Below, piece after piece: positions 18,218 to 28,321 of a stretch of 64,000 nt of DNA. Position numbers and translations under genes: made by a program. The DNA is from Ramlibacter lithotrophicus (lineage in GTDB: Bacteria > Pseudomonadota > Gammaproteobacteria > Burkholderiales > Burkholderiaceae_C): contig NZ_VTOX01000011.1 of the NCBI RefSeq assembly GCF_012184415.1, positions 62,001 to 126,000 of the forward strand, written 5' to 3'. The first letter of the stretch is position 1; the number at the start of each line of letters is the position of its first letter. The notes beneath the pieces were generated by a model, which was not told the origin of the DNA, did no database searches, and worked only from the letters and a program-made list of their open reading frames with translations.

Positions 18218-18328
18218 GGCTAGTCGCGCGTCCTGAAGGTCATTCGGCGATTCTACGAAGTCAGGGTTTTTCCGGGGACGGTCGGGGACCAGCGGCGTTG
18301 ACAGCAGCCGGCCGCGAAGCCTACGATC

Positions 18329-18355
18329 TGTCCGTACATTTGAAATGTACGGACA
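18329..18355. promoter_or_regulatory. perfect 27-bp palindrome, probable operator
   Basis: TGTCCGTACATTT - G - AAATGTACGGACA: two perfect 13-bp arms around G18342. It lies in the 178-bp interval between the divergent LysR gene and the CoA-transferase gene (ATG 18396), 40 bp before that ATG, where an operator would overlap or follow the promoter. The only regulator inside the downstream operon is a GntR/UTRA protein (29280-30101), the best candidate to bind it. Confidence 0.65.
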
Positions 18356-18395
18356 TTGACGGGCGCCCGCACCTGGCGCCGCTCACCACACCAGC

Positions 18396-19541
18396 ATGAC
18401 CAAGCCTCCAACGCCATTCGCGGACCTCGTCGTCGTCGAACTCGGCCACAGCGTGTCGGCCCCGTTCGCGGGCCAGATCTTCGGCGACCTCGGCGCGCAG
18501 GTGATCAAGATCGAGAAGCGCGAGGGCGACGACGCGCGCAAATGGGGGCCTCCGTTCTGGGAAGGCGCGGCCGCCTCGTTCCAGACCCTCAACCGCAGCA
18601 AGCGGTCGGTCGTGTGCGACCTGCGCTCCGCGCGCGACCGCGACGCGCTGCTGACGCTGATCGTGGAGCGCGCCGACGTCGTGCTGCAGAACCTGCGGCC
18701 GGGACAGGTCGAGGAACTCGGGCTGGACGGTGCGACGCTTCTCCAGCGCAAGCCGGCGCTGGTCTACTGCAACATGGGCGCCTTCGGCCGCGCCGGCCCG
18801 CTCAAGGATCGTCCCGGCTACGACCCGCTGATGCAGGCCTTCGGCGGCGTGATGGCGACCACCGGGGAGCCGGGCCGGCCGTCGGTGCGGGTCGGCCCGT
18901 CGATCATCGACATGGGCACCGGCATGTGGGCCGTGATCGGCATCCTGGCGGCGCTGCGCGAGCGCGCCGCCACCGGCAAGGGCGCGGTGGTCGACGTGTC
19001 GCTGTACGAGACCAGCACCAGCTGGGTCTCGCTGCTCGCGTCGCAGTACCTCGCTTCCGGCGAGTCGCCGGGCAAGCAGGGCTCGGGCGCCAACGGCATC
19101 GTGCCGTACAAGGCCTACGCCACCCGCGACGGCGAACTGGTGGTCGCCGCCGGCAGCGAGGGCCTGTTCCGCAAGCTGGCCGCCGTCGTCGGCCATCCCG
19201 AGTGGATAGCCGATCCGCGCTTCGCCGACAACCCGGCCCGCGTGCGCAACCAGGGCGAGCTGTACGCGATGCTCGACGCGATCATGCTGACGGCCGACAC
19301 GGCGCACTGGGCGGCGCAGCTCGAGACCGCCGGCATCCCCTGCTCGCCCGTGCAGTCGATCGCGCAGATGGTGGCGCACGAACAGACCGCCGCGCTGGGA
19401 CTGGTGCAGGACGTGCCGGGCACCGCGATGCGCTTCCTCGGGCTGCCGCTGGCGATCGACGGCCAGCGGCCGCGGCCCAGCGCCCGCCCGCCGGCGCTCG
19501 GCGAACACACCGGAATCCTTTTTGGCCACAGCGAGAACTGA
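18396..19541 (+). CDS. CaiB/BaiF family (class III) CoA-transferase
   Basis: 381 residues of the formyl-CoA transferase/CaiB family: LVVVELGHSVSAPFAGQIFGDLGAQVIKIE at the N-terminus (typical), TLNRSKRSVVCDLR, the FGRAGPLKDRPGYDPLMQAFGG region carrying the catalytic Asp, and GSGANGIVPYKAY. It moves CoA between carboxylic acids by a covalent Asp-anhydride mechanism. First gene of the long plus-strand operon 18396-30101. It is likely to activate the imported acid or recycle CoA from a downstream intermediate; an acyl-CoA ligase is also encoded (26814-28334). Confidence 0.87.
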   Translation: MTKPPTPFADLVVVELGHSVSAPFAGQIFGDLGAQVIKIEKREGDDARKWGPPFWEGAAASFQTLNRSKRSVVCDLRSARDRDALLTLIVERADVVLQNLRPGQVEELGLDGATLLQRKPALVYCNMGAFGRAGPLKDRPGYDPLMQAFGGVMATTGEPGRPSVRVGPSIIDMGTGMWAVIGILAALRERAATGKGAVVDVSLYETSTSWVSLLASQYLASGESPGKQGSGANGIVPYKAYATRDGELVVAAGSEGLFRKLAAVVGHPEWIADPRFADNPARVRNQGELYAMLDAIMLTADTAHWAAQLETAGIPCSPVQSIAQMVAHEQTAALGLVQDVPGTAMRFLGLPLAIDGQRPRPSARPPALGEHTGILFGHSEN

Positions 19542-19542
19542 C

Positions 19543-20340
19543 ATGGACTTCCCCCGCTACGAAACCCTGCTCACCGAGATGGTGGGCCCCCACGTCCTGA
19601 AGCTGACGATGAACCGGCCCGAGGTCGGCAACGCGCTCAACACGCAGATGGGCCACGACCTGCTGGACGTCTGGAACCGCCTGACGGTGGACGCCGGCGA
19701 CGTGCGCTGCGTGGTCTACACCGGCGCCGGCGACCGCATCTTCTGCGCCGGCGGCGACCTCAAGGAGCGCAACGGCATGACCAGGCAGCAGTGGGTGCGT
19801 CAGCACGAGCTGTTCGAGCGCATGTACTGGACCCTCACCGACATGCCAGTGCCGGTCATTGGCGCCGTGAACGGCCACGCCTATGCCGGCGGCTTCGAGA
19901 TGATGCTGTGCTGCGACTTCGCGTATGCGTCGAGCGCGGCGCGCTTCGCGCTGACCGAGGTGACGCTGGGCATCATGCCCGGCGCCGGCGGCACGCAGAA
20001 CCTGCCGCGCGCCATCGGCGAACGCCGGGCCAAGGAGATCCTGCTGACCGGCCAGCCGATCACGGCCGCGAAGGCGCTCGACTGGGGGATCGTCAACGAG
20101 CTGTGCGAGCCGGGCCAGGTGTACGACCGGGCGCTCGCCACCGCCAACACCATCGCCGGCAACGCGCCGCTGTCGGTGCGGCAGATCAAGAAGTCGGTGC
20201 GCTACGGCGGCCAGATGGAACTGCGCACGGCCTTCCGGTTCGAGATCGAGGCCTACAACCACCTGGTCGAGACCGAGGACCGTTACGAAGGCGTGCGCGC
20301 CTTCAACGAAAACCGCAAGCCGGCCTTCAAGGGATGCTGA
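19543..20340 (+). CDS. enoyl-CoA hydratase/isomerase
   Basis: 265 residues of the crotonase superfamily. Both hydratase glutamates are present: one in HAYAGGFEMMLCCD and one in LTEVTLGIMPGAGGTQ, and the oxyanion-hole segment FCAGGDLKE is intact, so true hydratase activity is expected. The ATG at 19543 follows the CoA-transferase stop by 1 bp. In the operon it would hydrate the enoyl-CoA produced by the acyl-CoA dehydrogenase encoded at 21307. Confidence 0.88.
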   Translation: MDFPRYETLLTEMVGPHVLKLTMNRPEVGNALNTQMGHDLLDVWNRLTVDAGDVRCVVYTGAGDRIFCAGGDLKERNGMTRQQWVRQHELFERMYWTLTDMPVPVIGAVNGHAYAGGFEMMLCCDFAYASSAARFALTEVTLGIMPGAGGTQNLPRAIGERRAKEILLTGQPITAAKALDWGIVNELCEPGQVYDRALATANTIAGNAPLSVRQIKKSVRYGGQMELRTAFRFEIEAYNHLVETEDRYEGVRAFNENRKPAFKGC

Positions 20341-20342
20341 AC

Positions 20343-21290
20343 ATGAAACACGACATCGATGTCATCGTGCGCGAGGTGGGCCTGCGCGACGGCCTGCAGA
20401 TCCACCAGACCTTCATGCCGACGGATCGAAAGCTGGCCTGGATCCAGGCCGAAGCCGCCGCCGGCGTGTCGGAAATCGAAGTGACTTCCTACGTGCCGGC
20501 GAAGGTGATCCCGCAGTTCGCGGACGCCGAGGAGGTGACGGTGCGTTCGCTGGGCATCCCCGGCCTCACCGTCGCGGCGCTGATCCCGAATTTCCGCGGC
20601 GCCGAGCGCGGCATCGACCTGGGCGTGCACAAGCTGAACTTCGTGATGTCGGTCAGCCGCACGCACAACATGAACAACGTGCGCCGCGAGCGCGAGGAAT
20701 CGGTCGCCGACTTCAAGCGCATCGTGGAGCTGGTGCGCTCGCAGCCGGCCGGCAAGCGGCCGATCCTGGTCGGCGGCCTGGCGACGGCGCTGGGCTGCTC
20801 GTTCGAAGGCCGGGTGCCGGTCGACGACGTGGTGCGCTATGCGGTCGCGCTGGCCGAGGCGGGTGCGGACGAACTGGTGGTGCCGGACACCGTGGGCTAC
20901 GCCGACCCGGCACACGTGAAGCGCGTGTTCAAGGCGGTGCTGGCCGCCGTCGGCAAGCTGCCGGTGGCCGCGCACTTTCACGACACGCGCGGCACGGGCC
21001 TGGCCAATGTCACGGCAGCGCTGGACTGCGGCGTGACTCGCTTCGACGCCTCGCTGGCCGGCATCGGCGGCTGCCCATTCGCGCCCGGTGCGACCGGCAA
21101 CATCGTCATGGACGACCTGGTCTTCATGCTGGACTCCATGGGCCTGCGCACCGGCGTCGACATCGAAAAGCTGGTCGCCGTGCGCGAGATCGTGCGCGAG
21201 ACCCTGCCCGATATCGAGATGCACGGCGCCATCGCGCGCGCCGGGCTGCCGAAGAACTACGTGGGCGCCGCGGCACGCGCGGCCGCCTGA
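20343..21290 (+). CDS. hydroxymethylglutaryl-CoA lyase family protein
   Basis: 315 residues with the HMGL-like TIM-barrel signatures: REVGLRDGLQ (metal/base residues at the N-terminus), HFHDTRGTGLANV (metal-binding His-x-His-Asp) and the cysteine loop GIGGCPFAPGATGN. HMG-CoA lyases cleave 3-hydroxy-3-methylglutaryl-CoA to acetyl-CoA and acetoacetate; close relatives act on other 3-hydroxyacyl-CoAs. The ATG at 20343 follows the hydratase stop by 2 bp. Position after hydratase and before dehydrogenase supports a lyase step ending a branched-acid pathway. Confidence 0.87.
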   Translation: MKHDIDVIVREVGLRDGLQIHQTFMPTDRKLAWIQAEAAAGVSEIEVTSYVPAKVIPQFADAEEVTVRSLGIPGLTVAALIPNFRGAERGIDLGVHKLNFVMSVSRTHNMNNVRREREESVADFKRIVELVRSQPAGKRPILVGGLATALGCSFEGRVPVDDVVRYAVALAEAGADELVVPDTVGYADPAHVKRVFKAVLAAVGKLPVAAHFHDTRGTGLANVTAALDCGVTRFDASLAGIGGCPFAPGATGNIVMDDLVFMLDSMGLRTGVDIEKLVAVREIVRETLPDIEMHGAIARAGLPKNYVGAAARAAA

Positions 21291-21306
21291 ACCCCGGGAC
21301 AAAGAG

Positions 21307-22497
21307 ATGAGCACCACCACCCGAATCGAAGACGTGTCCGTGCCGCTGGGCGAGGACTTCCCCGAGATCCGCGAGAGCGTCCGCCGCATCTGCGCCGGTT
21401 TCCCCGGCGCCTACTGGCGCGGCCTCGAGGAGCGCGAGGCCTACCCGACCGAGTTCGTGCAGGCCCTGACCAAGGCCGGTTTCCTGGGCGCGCTGATCCC
21501 CGAGGAGTACGGTGGCGCCGGGTTGCCGCTGCGCGCCGCGGCGGCGATCCTCGAGGAGATCCACGCCGCCGGCTGCAACGCCGGCGCCTGCCACGCCCAG
21601 ATGTACATCATGGGAACGCTGCTGCGGCACGGCTCGCCCGAGCAGAAGGACCGCTACCTGCCGAAGATCGCTTCCGGCGAACTGCGGCTGCAGGCCTTCG
21701 GCGTGACCGAACCCACCAGCGGCACCGACACCACCAAGCTCAAGACGCGGGCCGTGCGCGACGGCGACCATTACGTCGTCCATGGCCAGAAGGTGTGGAC
21801 CTCGCGCGCGCTGCACTCCGACCTGATGCTGCTGCTGGCGCGCACCACGCCGCTGGAGGAAGTGAGCAAGCGCACCGAAGGCCTGTCGGTGTTCCTGGTC
21901 GACATCCGCGAATGCCTGGGCAAGGGCCTGGAGATCCGGCCGCTGAAGGCCATGATCAACCACCACGCCACCGAGGTGTTCTTCGACGGCATGAAGGTGC
22001 CGGCGAAGAACCTGATCGGCCAGGAAGGCAAGGGCTTCAAGTACATCCTGGACGGCATGAACGCCGAGCGGATCCTGGTGTCGTCGGAGGCAATCGGCGA
22101 TGCCCGCTGGTTCACGAAGACCGCCGTAGCCTACGCCAACGAGCGCGTCGTGTTCGGCCGGCCGATCGGCCAGAACCAGGGCATCCAGTTCCCGATCGCC
22201 CGCGCCCACGCCGAGACCGAGGCGGCCGCGATGCTGCTGCGCAAGGCGGCCGCCCTCTTTGCCGCCGGCCTGCCCTGCGGCGACGACGTCAACATGGCCA
22301 AGCTGCTGGCGTCGGAAGCGTCGTGGCACGCGGCCGAAGCGTGCATGCAGACCCATGGCGGCTTCGGCTACGCCAGGGAATACGACGTGGAGCGCAAGTG
22401 GCGCGAGACGCGGCTGATGCAGATCGCGCCGATCTCCACCAACCTGGTGCTGTCCTACATCGCCGAGCACGTGCTGGGCCTGCCCCGGTCGTACTGA
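21307..22497 (+). CDS. acyl-CoA dehydrogenase
   Basis: 396 residues with the full ACAD fold; FAD-contact segments QAFGVTEPTSGTDTTKLKT and MQTHGGFGYAREYDVERKWRE are visible. The canonical EGT glutamate near the C-terminus is absent (QIAPISTN instead). A Glu in the segment GMNAER (E254) lies where isovaleryl-CoA dehydrogenase has its catalytic base, so a branched substrate is plausible. It starts 16 bp after the lyase gene. A clear paralogue (same motifs throughout) is encoded at 31768-32928. Confidence 0.9.
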   Translation: MSTTTRIEDVSVPLGEDFPEIRESVRRICAGFPGAYWRGLEEREAYPTEFVQALTKAGFLGALIPEEYGGAGLPLRAAAAILEEIHAAGCNAGACHAQMYIMGTLLRHGSPEQKDRYLPKIASGELRLQAFGVTEPTSGTDTTKLKTRAVRDGDHYVVHGQKVWTSRALHSDLMLLLARTTPLEEVSKRTEGLSVFLVDIRECLGKGLEIRPLKAMINHHATEVFFDGMKVPAKNLIGQEGKGFKYILDGMNAERILVSSEAIGDARWFTKTAVAYANERVVFGRPIGQNQGIQFPIARAHAETEAAAMLLRKAAALFAAGLPCGDDVNMAKLLASEASWHAAEACMQTHGGFGYAREYDVERKWRETRLMQIAPISTNLVLSYIAEHVLGLPRSY

Positions 22498-22552
22498 TCG
22501 TTCAACGTGTTCCGGGCGCCGCGACCAGGGTGCAGCGTCCGCAGGAGGATCC

Positions 22553-23905
22553 ATGAGTGGTTTGACCGCACAACTTGCCGCCTTCACCGCGAATCCGCGG
22601 TTCCCCGACCTGCCGGCTCGCGCCGTCGAGATCGTCCAGTCCGGCTTTGCCGACACCATCGCCACCATGCTCGCCGGGCGCGAGGAGCCGGTGGTGCGGA
22701 TCGCGCAGGACTTCGTCGCGGCGCGCCAGTCGCCGGCGAGCGAGTCTTCGCTGCTGCTGGGAACGCGCAAGGCCGCCAGCGCCGACGCGGCGCTGGTGAA
22801 CGGCGCGGCCGGCCACGCGCTGGACTTCGACGACGTGGCGCTGGGCGGCCATCCCAGCACCGTGCTCGTGCCGGCGGTGCTGGCCGAAGGCGAGCGCCTC
22901 GACGCGAGCGGCGAGGAAGCGCTGCGCGCGTATCTCGTGGGTTACGAAGTATGGGCCGAGCTGTTCCGGCGCGAGCCGGACGCCTACCACCTCAAGGGCT
23001 GGCATCCGACGGCGGTGCTCGGCACCGTCGGCGCGACGGCCGCGGTGGCCTGGCTGAACAAGCTGCCGCAGGACAAGTGCCGGCATGCGATCGCCTTGTC
23101 GGCCAGCATGGCCTGCGGGTTGGTGGCGAATTTCGGCACCATGACCAAGCCCTTGCACGCCGGCCGCGCGGCCGCCGCCGCGATCGACGCGGTGCGGTTC
23201 GCCGCCGCCGGGCTCACCGCCGCGCCCGATGCCATCGAGCACCACGCCGGCTACCTGGCCGCGCTGTCGCCGCAGGGCCGCGCCGACCGCGAGTCGCCGG
23301 CCTCCGCCCTGGGTCGCGAACTGCGGGTCCTGGAGTACGGCCTCTCGATCAAGAAATACCCCACCTGCTACGCGACCCACCGCGTGATCGACGGCGTGCT
23401 CGACCTGGCACGCGAGCACGGCGTGCGCAGCGAAGACGTCGAGGAAGTTCGTGCCCGCATCGGCGTCGCGCAGGCGTCGATGCTGCGCAACCACCAGCCC
23501 GTGACCGGCCTGGAAGCCAAGTTCAGCCTCGAGTTCGCCGTCGCGTCGGCGCTGGTCGCCGGCAAGGTGGGCCTCGCCGAACTCACCGACGAATTCGTGG
23601 GACAGCGTGCCGTGCGCGACGTCTTTTCCAAGGTGAAGATCGCGACCGACGACTCGCAGTGCCCGATCGAGCCGATCTTCGCCGAGAACGACCAGGTGCA
23701 GATCGTGCTGCGCGACGGCCGCACGCTGGCCAGCGGCGACATCCGGTTCGCGCGCGGCAACGCCATGGCGCCGCTGGCGCAGGCCGACCTGCGCACCAAG
23801 TTCATCGACTGCGCCGGCCGCGCCGGCGACATCGATGGCGCGGCGCTGTTCGACCGGCTGATGGACCTGCGCTCGGTGCCACGGCTGCGCGCCCTCGCCC
23901 GTTGA
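22553..23905 (+). CDS. MmgE/PrpD family protein
   Basis: 450 residues. Family stretches include VNGAAGHALDFDDVALGGHPST, KGWHPTAVLGTVGATAAVA, FGTMTKPLHAGRAAAAA and KKYPTCYATHRVIDG. Relatives are 2-methylcitrate dehydratase and cis-aconitate decarboxylase; the acid handled here is unknown. AGGAGG lies shortly before the ATG. It separates the acyl-CoA enzymes from the TRAP transporter genes in the operon and is clearly diverged from the MmgE/PrpD protein encoded at 8414. Confidence 0.85.
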   Translation: MSGLTAQLAAFTANPRFPDLPARAVEIVQSGFADTIATMLAGREEPVVRIAQDFVAARQSPASESSLLLGTRKAASADAALVNGAAGHALDFDDVALGGHPSTVLVPAVLAEGERLDASGEEALRAYLVGYEVWAELFRREPDAYHLKGWHPTAVLGTVGATAAVAWLNKLPQDKCRHAIALSASMACGLVANFGTMTKPLHAGRAAAAAIDAVRFAAAGLTAAPDAIEHHAGYLAALSPQGRADRESPASALGRELRVLEYGLSIKKYPTCYATHRVIDGVLDLAREHGVRSEDVEEVRARIGVAQASMLRNHQPVTGLEAKFSLEFAVASALVAGKVGLAELTDEFVGQRAVRDVFSKVKIATDDSQCPIEPIFAENDQVQIVLRDGRTLASGDIRFARGNAMAPLAQADLRTKFIDCAGRAGDIDGAALFDRLMDLRSVPRLRALAR

Positions 23906-23943
23906 CCCCTGTTTTTCTTCACAACGATCCATAGGAGACAACC

Positions 23944-24972
23944 ATGATCACGAAACGCATTGCCCTGCTCGGCGGCCTCATGGCCGCCGCTTCCGCCTTC
24001 CTGCCCGTGCCTGCGGCGGCGCAGGAGAAGCTTCGCATCACGCTCGACACCAATCCGACCCACGTGCGCAACCGGGGCGTCGAGGTCTTCGCCGAGGAAC
24101 TGAAGAAGCGCGTGGGCAGCAAGCTGGCGGTCGAGATCTATCCGAGCGGCCAGCTGTTCCGCGATCGCGACGTGCCCAAGGCCCTGCGCCAGGGCGCTGT
24201 GGAAATGGCGGTGCCCGGCACGTGGCAGCTCGATGGCGTCGAGCCGAACGTGGCGCTGCAGACGCTGCCGATGTTCTACGGCGTCGAAGGACCGGTGGTG
24301 CACCAGGTGCTCGACGGCAAGCTGGGCCAGTTCCTCAACGCCAAGCTCGAGGACCGCATGAAGGTCAAGGTGATCGGCAAGTGGATCGACCTGGGCGGGC
24401 AGCACTTCTTCGGCATCAACAAGCCGATCAACAGCTATGACGACCTGAAGGGCCAGAAGATCCGCCACTCGGGCGGCACCGCGAACGCAGCCCGGCTGGC
24501 GGCACTGGGCGCCAATCCGATGCTGGTGCCGTTCCCCGACGTGCCGATGGCCATGAGCCAGGGCGTGATCGACGGCGTGGCCACAACCTATGAAAGCGCC
24601 TGGACGTCCAAGCTTCACGAGTCCGGCCTGAAATTCGCGTTCGAGGACAACCAGTTCTTCGGCCAGTACGTCCCGATGATCGGGCAGCAGTTCTGGAACA
24701 AGCAGCCCAAGGACGTGCAGGAGGCGATCATCGCCGCGTGGGACATCGCCGCGCGCGGACAGCGCGAGCTCGCCGCGAAGTCGCAGGCCGAGGCTCGCGA
24801 CAACCTGGTCAAGGCCGGGATGAAGATCGTCAAGCCCGCGCCGGCCGCGGTCGACGCCAGGCGCAAGCAGCTGATGGCGACCCAGGACGACCTGGTCAAG
24901 CAGATGAAGATCGAAGCCGATGCGATCCAGGCCGCCAAGGCAGGGCTCGCCGCCGCCAAGGTGCCGTTCTGA
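23944..24972 (+). CDS. dctP: TRAP transporter substrate-binding protein (DctP family)
   Basis: 342 residues with a signal peptide ending at PVPAAAQ. The DctP pattern is clear: FAEELKKRVGSKLAVEIYPSGQLF, LRQGAVEMAVPGTW, and the carboxylate-binding region YDDLKGQKIRHSGG followed by GVIDGVATTYESAW. It is a periplasmic receptor for a carboxylate. The stop overlaps the dctQ start. Together with dctQ and dctM it forms a complete sodium- or proton-coupled TRAP importer that defines the operon as a catabolic one. Confidence 0.9.
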   Translation: MITKRIALLGGLMAAASAFLPVPAAAQEKLRITLDTNPTHVRNRGVEVFAEELKKRVGSKLAVEIYPSGQLFRDRDVPKALRQGAVEMAVPGTWQLDGVEPNVALQTLPMFYGVEGPVVHQVLDGKLGQFLNAKLEDRMKVKVIGKWIDLGGQHFFGINKPINSYDDLKGQKIRHSGGTANAARLAALGANPMLVPFPDVPMAMSQGVIDGVATTYESAWTSKLHESGLKFAFEDNQFFGQYVPMIGQQFWNKQPKDVQEAIIAAWDIAARGQRELAAKSQAEARDNLVKAGMKIVKPAPAAVDARRKQLMATQDDLVKQMKIEADAIQAAKAGLAAAKVPF

Positions 24973-25541
24973 TGGAAGCCAAGGATGCAGCGCTGCCGCC
25001 GCAGCCTGCCGTCTACGAGGCGCTGCGGCAGAAGGCGGCGGCCGAGCTGGCACAGGAGCATGGCGAAGCGGCGCAGCCCTTGTGGCTGCGCATCGAGGAC
25101 CTGCTGGTCGGCGGCCTCGCCGTCTGCGCCCTCCTGCTGTGCTCCTACAACGTGGTGGTGCGCTACTTCCATCCGGCGTGGACGCTCGAACTGGTCGACG
25201 AGGTGCAGGTGTACGTGATCGTGTGGGCGGTGCTGCTGTCGCTGGGCGCCGTCACCGTCGCCGACCGGCACGTGAAGGCCGACCTGTTCGTCACCTTCTT
25301 CCCGGAGAAGCTGCGCCGCGCGACGGAACTGTTCGTCGACCTGCTGGGGCTGGCCTTCGCGGGAATGCTGCTGTGGTACGGCGCGACGCTGGCCTACCAG
25401 TCGTGGGACTACGGCGACGTTTCGACGACCACGCTGCGTTTTCCCCTGTGGATCTACTTCTCGGCGTTGCCGGCGGGCGGGCTGGCCCTGTGCATCGGCT
25501 ACCTGATCCGGCTGCGCCGGCGCCTGCGCACCGGGAGCTGA
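24972..25541 (+). CDS. dctQ: TRAP transporter small membrane subunit (DctQ family)
   Basis: 189 residues with four predicted membrane helices and the DctQ pattern (YNVVVRYF, WTLELVDEVQVYVIVWAVLLSLG, DRHVKADLF). It has a rather long cytoplasmic N-terminus of about 40 residues. The ATG overlaps the dctP stop (TGATG) and the stop is 1 bp before dctM. Confidence 0.88.
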   Translation: MEAKDAALPPQPAVYEALRQKAAAELAQEHGEAAQPLWLRIEDLLVGGLAVCALLLCSYNVVVRYFHPAWTLELVDEVQVYVIVWAVLLSLGAVTVADRHVKADLFVTFFPEKLRRATELFVDLLGLAFAGMLLWYGATLAYQSWDYGDVSTTTLRFPLWIYFSALPAGGLALCIGYLIRLRRRLRTGS

Positions 25542-25542
25542 C

Positions 25543-26817
25543 ATGGCCGTCGCGACCATCCTGCTGTTCTTCGGGCTCCTGGTCATCGGCGCCCCGATCT
25601 ACCTGACCCTGGGCGCCAGCGCCGCCGTGATGTTCGCGGCCGCGGACAGCCTGCTGCCGTTCGCGCAGAAGATCATCGACGAGCTCAACTCCGTCACACT
25701 GCTGGCCGTGCCGTACTTCGTGATCGCCGCCACCTTCATGGAACGCGGCGGCGTCGCGCGGGCACTGATCGATGCCGCAGCTGGATGGGTGGGCCGCCTG
25801 CCGGGCGGGCTCGGGCTGGTCGCGGTGCTCGCCTGCACGATCTTCGCGGCAATGTGCGGCTCGTCGGTGGCGACCGCCATCGCGATGGGCACCATCCTCG
25901 TGCCCGCGATGCTCCGCGGAGGCTACGCCCGAGGCTTCGCGTCGGGCATCGTCGGCGCGTCGGGCACGCTGGGCATCCTGATCCCGCCGTCGCTGGCTTT
26001 CGTCGTCTATGGCGTGCTGGCCGACATCTCGATCCCGCGGCTGTTCCTGGCCGGGGTCGTGCCTGGGCTGATGCAGGCGGCGCTGCTGGCCGGCTACATC
26101 CTCTGGTTCAGCCGGCGCGCCGGTTATGCGCTCGAAGCCGAGATGCCCACGCGGGAGAAGCTGCGACGCACCTGGTACGCGCTGCCGGCGCTGTCGGTGC
26201 CGGTGATCGTGCTGGGCGGACTCTATGGCGGCATCGTCACGCTGACCGAGTCCGCCGCGCTGTCGGCCATCGTCGCGATCGTGCTGTCGCTGTTCGTCTA
26301 CCGCGGCATCCAGCCTGCGGCGCTGCTGTCGACGATGGCCGGTGCGGTGCGCAACGCCGCGGTCATCATGATCATCATCGCCGTGGCGCTCGCGTTCGGC
26401 CACTGGGTGACCGAGACCGGCGTCACGGCGCATGCGGTGCAGCTGATCAAGGACTGGGGCATCGAGGGCTGGCAGTTCCTGATCGTGATCAACATCCTGC
26501 TGCTGATCCTGGGCATGTTCCTCGAGGTCTACTCGGTGATGCTGCTGATCGTGCCGGTCGTGATTCCCATGCTGGAGCCGCTGGGCATCGACCCGATCCA
26601 CTTCGGCGTCGTGCTGGTGATCAACATGGAGATCGCGCTGCTGACGCCGCCGGTCGGGCTCAACCTGTTCGTCATCGCCAACATCTCCAAGACACCGCTG
26701 GCCGAGGTGGTGCGCGGCACCATGCCTTTCGTCGCGCTGATGCTGTGCCTCCTGGTGCTGGTCACCTACGTTCCGGTGTTCTCGACGTGGCTGCCCGGGT
26801 TGATGCTGTCGAAATGA
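25543..26817 (+). CDS. dctM: TRAP transporter large permease (DctM family)
   Basis: 424 residues, about twelve membrane segments; family motifs include FGLLVIGAPIYLTLGASA, AMCGSSVATAIAMGTI, GASGTLGILIPPSLAFVVYG and LLTPPVGLNLFVIANIS. It is the ion-coupled transport subunit. The stop overlaps the ligase start (ATGA at 26814-26817). Confidence 0.9.
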   Translation: MAVATILLFFGLLVIGAPIYLTLGASAAVMFAAADSLLPFAQKIIDELNSVTLLAVPYFVIAATFMERGGVARALIDAAAGWVGRLPGGLGLVAVLACTIFAAMCGSSVATAIAMGTILVPAMLRGGYARGFASGIVGASGTLGILIPPSLAFVVYGVLADISIPRLFLAGVVPGLMQAALLAGYILWFSRRAGYALEAEMPTREKLRRTWYALPALSVPVIVLGGLYGGIVTLTESAALSAIVAIVLSLFVYRGIQPAALLSTMAGAVRNAAVIMIIIAVALAFGHWVTETGVTAHAVQLIKDWGIEGWQFLIVINILLLILGMFLEVYSVMLLIVPVVIPMLEPLGIDPIHFGVVLVINMEIALLTPPVGLNLFVIANISKTPLAEVVRGTMPFVALMLCLLVLVTYVPVFSTWLPGLMLSK

Positions 26818-28321
26818 ACGCCGTCCCGTGGTCGGCCCAGTTGCGCGCGCTCGCCGCGCGCTTCGGTGATGCGCCGGCCGTGACGGCGGAACACGGCGGC
26901 ACGCTTTCGTACGCCGGGCTCAGCGACCGCGCCCACGCGCTGGCCGAAGTGCTCGCGGCGCGCGGGATCGCTGCCGGAACACCGGTGGCGATCCTGTTGC
27001 CGAACTGCGCCGAAAGCGTGTGGTGCGCCTACGGAGTGCGCCTGGCCGGCGCGGCCGACACGCCCCTCGGCTGGGGCTCCACCGGCGAGGAGGTCGCCTG
27101 GGCGGCGCAACTCGCCGGTTTCAGGACCGTCATCACGACGGCCGACCGCGCGGAGGCCGTGCGCGCCCTCGGCCTGGATCCGCTGCTGCCCGGCTCGGTG
27201 CGGGCGACGCCGGGCGGCCAGGCAGCATGGGACGCCGTCCCCGCCGATGCCACCGGTCGCGTGCTCTTCACGTCGGGCACGACCGGCAAGCCCAAGGGCG
27301 TGCGCTACTCGCACGGGAGGCGCTGGATCGCCGAGCAACTGCTGCGCGCGACGCTGCCCTTCACGCCGGCGCGCCGCTCGCGGCTGCTGCTGGTCACGCC
27401 GTTCGCCCACGGTGCCTCGCTGCTGACGTTCGCGTGGTGCGAATACGGCGGCGAGGTGCTGCTGGAAGGCGGCGTCGACCCGGCGCGGGTGCGCACGCTG
27501 CTGCGGCGCGGCGGCGTCGACGCCCTGTTCGCGCCGCCCACGGTGATCGCCAAGCTGGCGGCCGCGCTCGGCGACGAGCGCTTCGAGGGCGTGCGCTGCA
27601 TCTTCACCGGGACCCAGCCGCTGCCGCCGGGCCTGTACGCCAAGGCCTGCGCCATGTTCGGGCCGGTGGTGCGGGTCACCTACGGCAAGACCGAGTGCTT
27701 CAATCCCATCACCGTGCTGGAAGCGCCGGACACCCACGACTGGTTCACCCAGCAGCCGGTGCCGCCCGGGGCTTGCGTCGGCTGGCCCGCGCCCGGCGTC
27801 GAGGTCGAGATCCGCGATGGCCAGGTCTGGCTGCGCTCGAGCCACATGTCCGAGGAACTGGTCGGTCCCGACGGACCGATCCCGCACGCGGATGGCTGGC
27901 ACGCGACCGGCGACCTGGGCCGCATCGACGACCGTGGCCGGCTGGTGCTTCTCGGCCGCGTGGCCGACGTGATCAAGAGCGGCGGCTACCGCGTCAACCC
28001 GGACGAGATCGAGGCGCTGCTCGCCGGCCTGCCCGGCTGCGGCGCGGTGTGCGTCGCCGGACTGCCGAGCGAATACTGGGGCGAGATCATCATCGCCGTG
28101 GCGGAACATGCGCAGCCGGGCTGGGAGGATGCCGTGCGCGGCCGGGTCGCGGCCTTGTCGAAACACAAGCAGCCGCGCCTGTTCGTTGCCCTGCCGGCGC
28201 TGCCGCGCAACGCCCAGGGGAAAATCAGCCGGCGCGAGGTGGTACGGTGCGTGCTGGCCACCCACCGGCTGGCCGACGGCGCCCATCCCGCCTTGTCGCC
28301 CAAACCCGAAGAGGAACTGCA

